From NCBI GenBank assembly GCA_017590115.1, contig JAGGNK010008226.1, positions 6,089,283 through 6,153,282 of the forward strand: a stretch of DNA of 64,000 bases, written 5' to 3'. The DNA comes from Montifringilla adamsi (taxonomy: Eukaryota > Chordata > Aves > Passeriformes > Passeridae). The notes beneath the pieces were generated by a model. The model saw nothing but the letters and a program-made list of their open reading frames with translations, had not been told where the DNA came from and did not search any database. Each line of letters opens with the position of its first letter. The stretch's first letter is position 1. Shown in pieces: positions 60,761 to 64,000 of this stretch. The position numbers and the translations under genes are program-made.

Positions 60761-61929
60761 TTCTAGGTCTCTTCATCTCCTGCAGTGCTCATCCATCAGA
60801 TTAGCAACAGCAATCCTCTGCTTCTGCAAAGCAGTCTAGGGACAAAAAAGAGGTAGGCATCGAGGACAGCCAAACTGACCCCACAAGAAAAAGTCCTCTC
60901 CTCAGCTTGGGAGGAGATGCTCAGCTTGGGAGGACTCTGTCTTTGGTCCCAGCACTGCAGGTGGGCATCCAGTCCTCCAGCTGAGAGAAAATCTCCTCCC
61001 TACTGAACACCACATACCAGCCAGGCAGGTGGAAACTTTCCTCACTTTTTGGTGCCCAAGCCCCATGATCTGTGACCATTTTAAATGTCACCATCAATGG
61101 CTACCAAAAAACCCCAAATTCAAAACAAAGGACCCAGTTCTGGCTCTATGGTTAAGGATCCAGAGCAATTCCAAATCATGTAAGGAATTATCAAATTAAT
61201 TTAAGTTCCAGGTCAGACAGTCCTGGGCAGCCAACTGGACTGGGTTCAGTCTGAGACCCTGGGCAGAATGGATTCCAGCCAATATTAATAATTGCTTTAC
61301 TAATTGAGGTTCTTTGTTTAGAATCTACAAATTATAATTCAGGGTCTGAGGCATCTGCCATTCCCTTTCACAAAAAATTAAAGCACCTGGATAGCAGTAT
61401 TACTAATTTTCAGCTCCTGTTGAGCATAACAGTTTTGAGATCTTGAAGTTGGTAACATGCTTATTCCACATAGTTTGGTGTTTTCCTTGCTTTCTTTGAT
61501 CCTTTGGAAATGATTGGAAACACAAATATCCTCTGGGTGACCACTTTTGACCAAAGGGAATCATTGCTCAGTGATACAACCGATTTTATCTGCATTAAAA
61601 AGAAGAAACAGAACTCCAAACCACCATTTTTCCACTTTATTTGTGCAATACTGTGAAAGCCCAGGCCAACTCAGAATTATGCAGGACATGAAGTGTCTAA
61701 TTGCATTCTGACTTTATTGCTTCCTAACACCCTAAGTCAAAGCAGGTGAACTACGAAGAATATGGAATAATTGCAATCATTATCACATAAAATGCACTGT
61801 ATATGATTTTAGAGTGGTTTTGGGCTAAATCTATCTTTAGCTTAGCCTCATGGTATAAGGTCCCTTTCGTGCTAGTAATTCCAAACCCCAGTTCAGGGGA
61901 GTGCAACAGAGCTTGATGAAAGCCAAATT

Positions 61930-61956
61930 GGGGGGGGGGGGGGGGGGGGGGGGGGG
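61930..61956 (+). repeat. Poly-G run of 27
   Basis: Twenty-seven consecutive G residues, flanked by gccaaatt and tcactgg. Long poly-G runs are rare in vertebrate DNA and can form G-quadruplex structures on this strand. Its true length is uncertain, since sequencing errors are common in such tracts. Confidence 0.95.
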
Positions 61957-62166
61957 TCACTGGAGTATTTAATTCCTCTGGAGCATGAGAAATTCCTCTG
62001 ATGAAGAAATCTTGGATATTATTCCACTGATGTTACCTCTGGCAGAGTCTCATGCAAGTGGTGAAAATGGAATCAGCCTCTCAAGATCTGGGCCTTGCAC
62101 AGCTGAATTTTCATGATTATATGTTGAGATAGAGAATTTTAATTGCTTATATCTATGCAACATTTT

Positions 62167-62218
62167 ATGAGATCTGCTACAAGCCTGTAGCTATGAGATC
62201 TGCTACGAGCCTGCAGCT
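62167..62218. repeat. 26-bp tandem duplication (2 copies)
   Basis: The word atgagatctgctac occurs at 62167 and 62193. The two 26-base copies differ by two transitions (caagcctgtag versus cgagcctgcag). Confidence 0.93.
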
Positions 62219-62264
62219 CATTTGCTCTTAAAATCATCTCCTTAAGTAAATTTTTAAGAAAACC

Positions 62265-62287
62265 CTCAGCTCAGCTCAGCTCAGCTC
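62265..62287. repeat. (CTCAG)n pentanucleotide repeat
   Basis: Four CTCAG units plus CTC. Confidence 0.95.
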
Positions 62288-62586
62288 TTTTATCCTTTAT
62301 TTATGCTTTGTTTAAAATCACCAGAGTTGATAAGACTGAGCGAGGTTGCTTTGCACCTCTCAGAAGATGTGTGCACATTAAACATATTGGCAATATTTAT
62401 TTATTCTGCCATCTGTCCCACCAGCTCCACGTTCTCAACAGTTTGGCCTAGAGAGGGCCAAAAATCACCTGAGCATCATAAACCGAGTCCCCGGCTGTCA
62501 GCCTAACACATTGAGCCCACAGCTGCTGTCCTGCTGCCTGATTTAATGAGGTTCCTAAAGTATGTGGACAAGTATTCGGGCTCTTG

Positions 62587-62600
62587 GTTGCCATGGCGAT
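62587..62600 (+). promoter_or_regulatory. RFX (X-box)-like motif
   Basis: The sequence GTTGCCATGGCGAT has a perfect left X-box half (GTTGCC), a two-base spacer and a right half GGCGAT with two differences from the ideal GGCAAC. It overlaps an ATG at 62593 in good Kozak context (GCCATGG), so either reading may be coincidental. RFX sites are typical of cilia-gene promoters. Confidence 0.3.
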
Positions 62601-62690
62601 GGAGCGGGCGCTCGGAGCGGGTGTCAGCAGCATCCCGATCAATGGCAATCAGCTCACGGCCCATCAGCCGCGCAGATGCGCCCGGCCGGC

Positions 62691-63050
62691 TCTGCCCGAC
62701 AGCCCGGCTGTGCCCTCACGGACACGGCGGAGCTCAGCCCGACAGACCGGCCCTGCCCTCACGGACACGGCGGAGCTCAGCCCGACAGCCCGGCTGTGCC
62801 CTCACGGACACGGCGGAGCCCTGCCAGACAGCCCGGCTGTGCCCTCACGGACACGGCGGAGCTCTGCCCGACAGCCCGGCTGTGCCCTCACGGACACGGC
62901 GGAGCTCTGCCCGACAGCCCGGCTGTGCCCTCACGGACACGGCAGAGCTGTGCCTAGCCCGGCCCTGCCCTCACGGACACGGCAGAGCTCTGCCCGACAG
63001 CCCGGCCCTGCCCTCACGGACACGGCAGAGCTGTGCCCAGCCCGGCCGGG
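62691..63050 (+). repeat. 43-bp GC-rich minisatellite, 8 units
   Basis: The word ctcacggacacggc recurs at 62715, 62758, 62801, 62844, 62887, 62930, 62970 and 63013. Spacing is 43 bases except for one of 40. A unit reads roughly: agctctgcccgacagcc, then cggctgtgccctcacg, then gacacggcgg. Later units change to cggcagagc and replace part with cctagcccgg. Because 43 is not a multiple of three, successive units rotate through three reading frames, and all three plus frames stay open, giving products of 131 to 224 codons with a 43-residue period. On the minus strand each unit contributes a TGA (from the complement of cctcac), so that strand is closed. Confidence 0.96.
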
Positions 63051-63065
63051 CTCAAGGCACGGACC

Positions 63066-63080
63066 TGTCCGTGAGGGCAG
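63066..63080 (-). repeat. Inverted partial copy of the 43-bp unit core
   Basis: The bases gtccgtgagggcag are the exact complement of ctgccctcacggac, the core of the last array units (about 63009-63022). It lies just after the array in opposite orientation, so the last unit and this word can pair as a 14-bp stem. Confidence 0.85.
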
Positions 63081-63192
63081 TGCCCTCTACGGAGATAAAC
63101 GCGTTGTTGTTCGCTCTTTCTGTTCTCTCACTGTTTTGCAAACACGGTGTTTTGCATCCTCTAAACTCAATGGTGTCCCCCAGGAGAAACCT

Positions 63193-63312
63193 AGAAGCAT
63201 GGAGTCACAGGTTATGCTGAGTTGAAAGGGACCCATCAAGAGCAGCAAATCCAACTCCTGGCCCTGCGCAGGACACCCCAACAATCCCCCCTGTGCCTGA
63301 GAGCATTGTACA
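63193..63312 (-). mobile_element. CR1 LINE, 5'-truncated, minus strand
   Basis: The plus strand shows 'gcatggagtcacaggttatg', 'ctgagttgaaagggacccat', 'aatccaactcctggccctgc', 'gcaggacaccccaacaatcc' and 'gtgcctgagagcattgtac'. This is the same CR1 type as 15471-15760, read backward, with similarity lost near 63312. It borders the CpG-rich patch. Confidence 0.93.
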
Positions 63313-64000
63313 AAATTGGTCAATACCACCTTCCCCAGTGGAAAAGGATTCATCCATGGTTGACTCATCATCTCTGAATTTCATATCACTTTTCACAGCA
63401 TTTACTACAATAGAGCAGCACCTCCATTTCTGAGGCCAAGTGCTTTTTTATTGAGTCAATTCACCTGTTTTCAGAAGACAAACATTGATGTGCAATCTGT
63501 GATTCATGTTGAAGTTTCCTCACCCACAAGGAACTGAAAACCAGAGTAGCAATCCAGGAAGAGGGAGAAAACACATCATGCCAGATAACTCAGGTTGGAT
63601 TCCCACACATTTCCACCACAGCAGAAAGGGACAGAATTTTCTCCCACATACCTTCAAAGCTAAAATGTTTTAAGTGTATTTTTTTTTTCTGTCCAAAAGC
63701 ATGAAAGGGGTAATTGAGCTATTTAAGCATATCTGGAACACTCAAACCTGAATGCAAGCTTGTCTCAGACACTCATTATGTCCCAAAACCCCCAACAATT
63801 AAACATATTTTAATGATCCAGATCTCAATTTACCACCTTACAGCCATGTGAGATTATTCTTCCGATCCAAGGGAAGCTGTTTCTTGCCCCTTTCCCAGCC
63901 CTTCTGACAGGAGCATTCAGACATTATCTTTCAGCCCAGAATATTAAAGCCCAAACAGCACCAGATCAGAGGGATTAGTCGCACATGTTTACATTGCATT
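63313..64000. other. Non-coding stretch, nothing recognised
   Basis: AT-leaning unique DNA to the end of the window, with a T run near 63681. No gene or repeat recognised. Confidence 0.5.

Larger units (their letters stand above)
60761..62540. other. Non-coding stretch leading to the GC-rich patch
   Basis: Unique DNA with the poly-G run, a 26-bp duplication and a short pentanucleotide repeat, each listed separately. A 10-base phrase with 'cagcttgggagga' is repeated at 60902 and 60922. No gene recognised. Confidence 0.45.
62541..63115 (+). promoter_or_regulatory. CpG-rich patch (CpG-island-like) around the 43-bp array
   Basis: From about 62575 to 63105 the sequence is G/C-rich with very frequent CpG, sharply different from the AT-rich flanks. 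Much of the CpG content comes from the 43-bp minisatellite, but 62585-62690 is also CpG-rich and not repetitive. This could be an unmethylated promoter, the first exon of an unrecognised gene, or just a GC-rich satellite. I see no TATA box or convincing initiator. Confidence 0.45.

Noticed and set aside
62691..63050. CRISPR-like regular repeats.
   Set aside because: Repeats are directly adjacent with no unique spacers, and the surrounding DNA is vertebrate.
62546..63225. Overlapping ORFs of 131, 213 and 224 codons as real genes.
   Set aside because: All three are readings of the same 43-bp satellite, which is stop-free on the plus strand in every frame. They are described as a finding about the array, not as coding sequences.

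Overview
This window looks like nuclear DNA of a bird, most likely a songbird or close relative. It carries many short, 5'-truncated copies of CR1, the main avian LINE. They are recognisable by a 3' end of the type 'cccttccaacccaaac' followed by an imperfect 8-bp tail related to 'attctgtg'. It also holds a SINE with a tRNA-Ile-like body joined to a CR1-type tail, a structure described from zebra finch (TguSINE1). Unique DNA around the repeats is AT-rich, and there are no bacterial signals such as Shine-Dalgarno sites, operons or long ORFs.

I see no convincing protein-coding gene. The longest open frames are CR1 remnants (about 48.9-49.5 kb), complements of pyrimidine-rich DNA (about 4.2-4.8 kb), or the three-way-open product of a GC-rich minisatellite (62.6-63.2 kb). 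The window is best read as intergenic DNA or the inside of a very large intron. The one exon-like element is a 164-bp segment at 4402-4565 (+) with good splice-site matches; it is not open and would be non-coding.

Layout. 0-8.5 kb: unique AT-rich DNA, small tandem duplications and a pyrimidine-rich zone with splice-like signals. 8.6-12.2 kb: two CR1 tails, an old repeat whose sequence seems shared across amniotes, and a 158-bp tandem duplication containing a CR1 tail. 15.2-19.4 kb: the tRNA-Ile SINE and three CR1 copies. 24-34.2 kb: one CR1, two old CR1/L3-like coding remnants (endonuclease part on +, reverse transcriptase part on -), a head-to-head CR1 pair, and a 97-bp x 3 array built from a CR1 tail and its flank. 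34-48 kb: one CR1 copy, a small CpG cluster and several stretches that look like regulatory DNA. 49-61 kb: three CR1 copies with coding or UTR sequence and two minus-strand copies. 61.9-63.3 kb: a run of 27 G, a 26-bp duplication, and a CpG-rich patch with an RFX-like motif, an eight-copy 43-bp minisatellite, an inverted copy of the minisatellite core, and a final CR1.

The most unusual parts are the CpG-rich 43-bp array near 62.7-63.1 kb, the two tandem duplications that each include a CR1 3' end, and the 27-G homopolymer. Family assignments come from recognition of consensus features by eye; none was confirmed by a database search.
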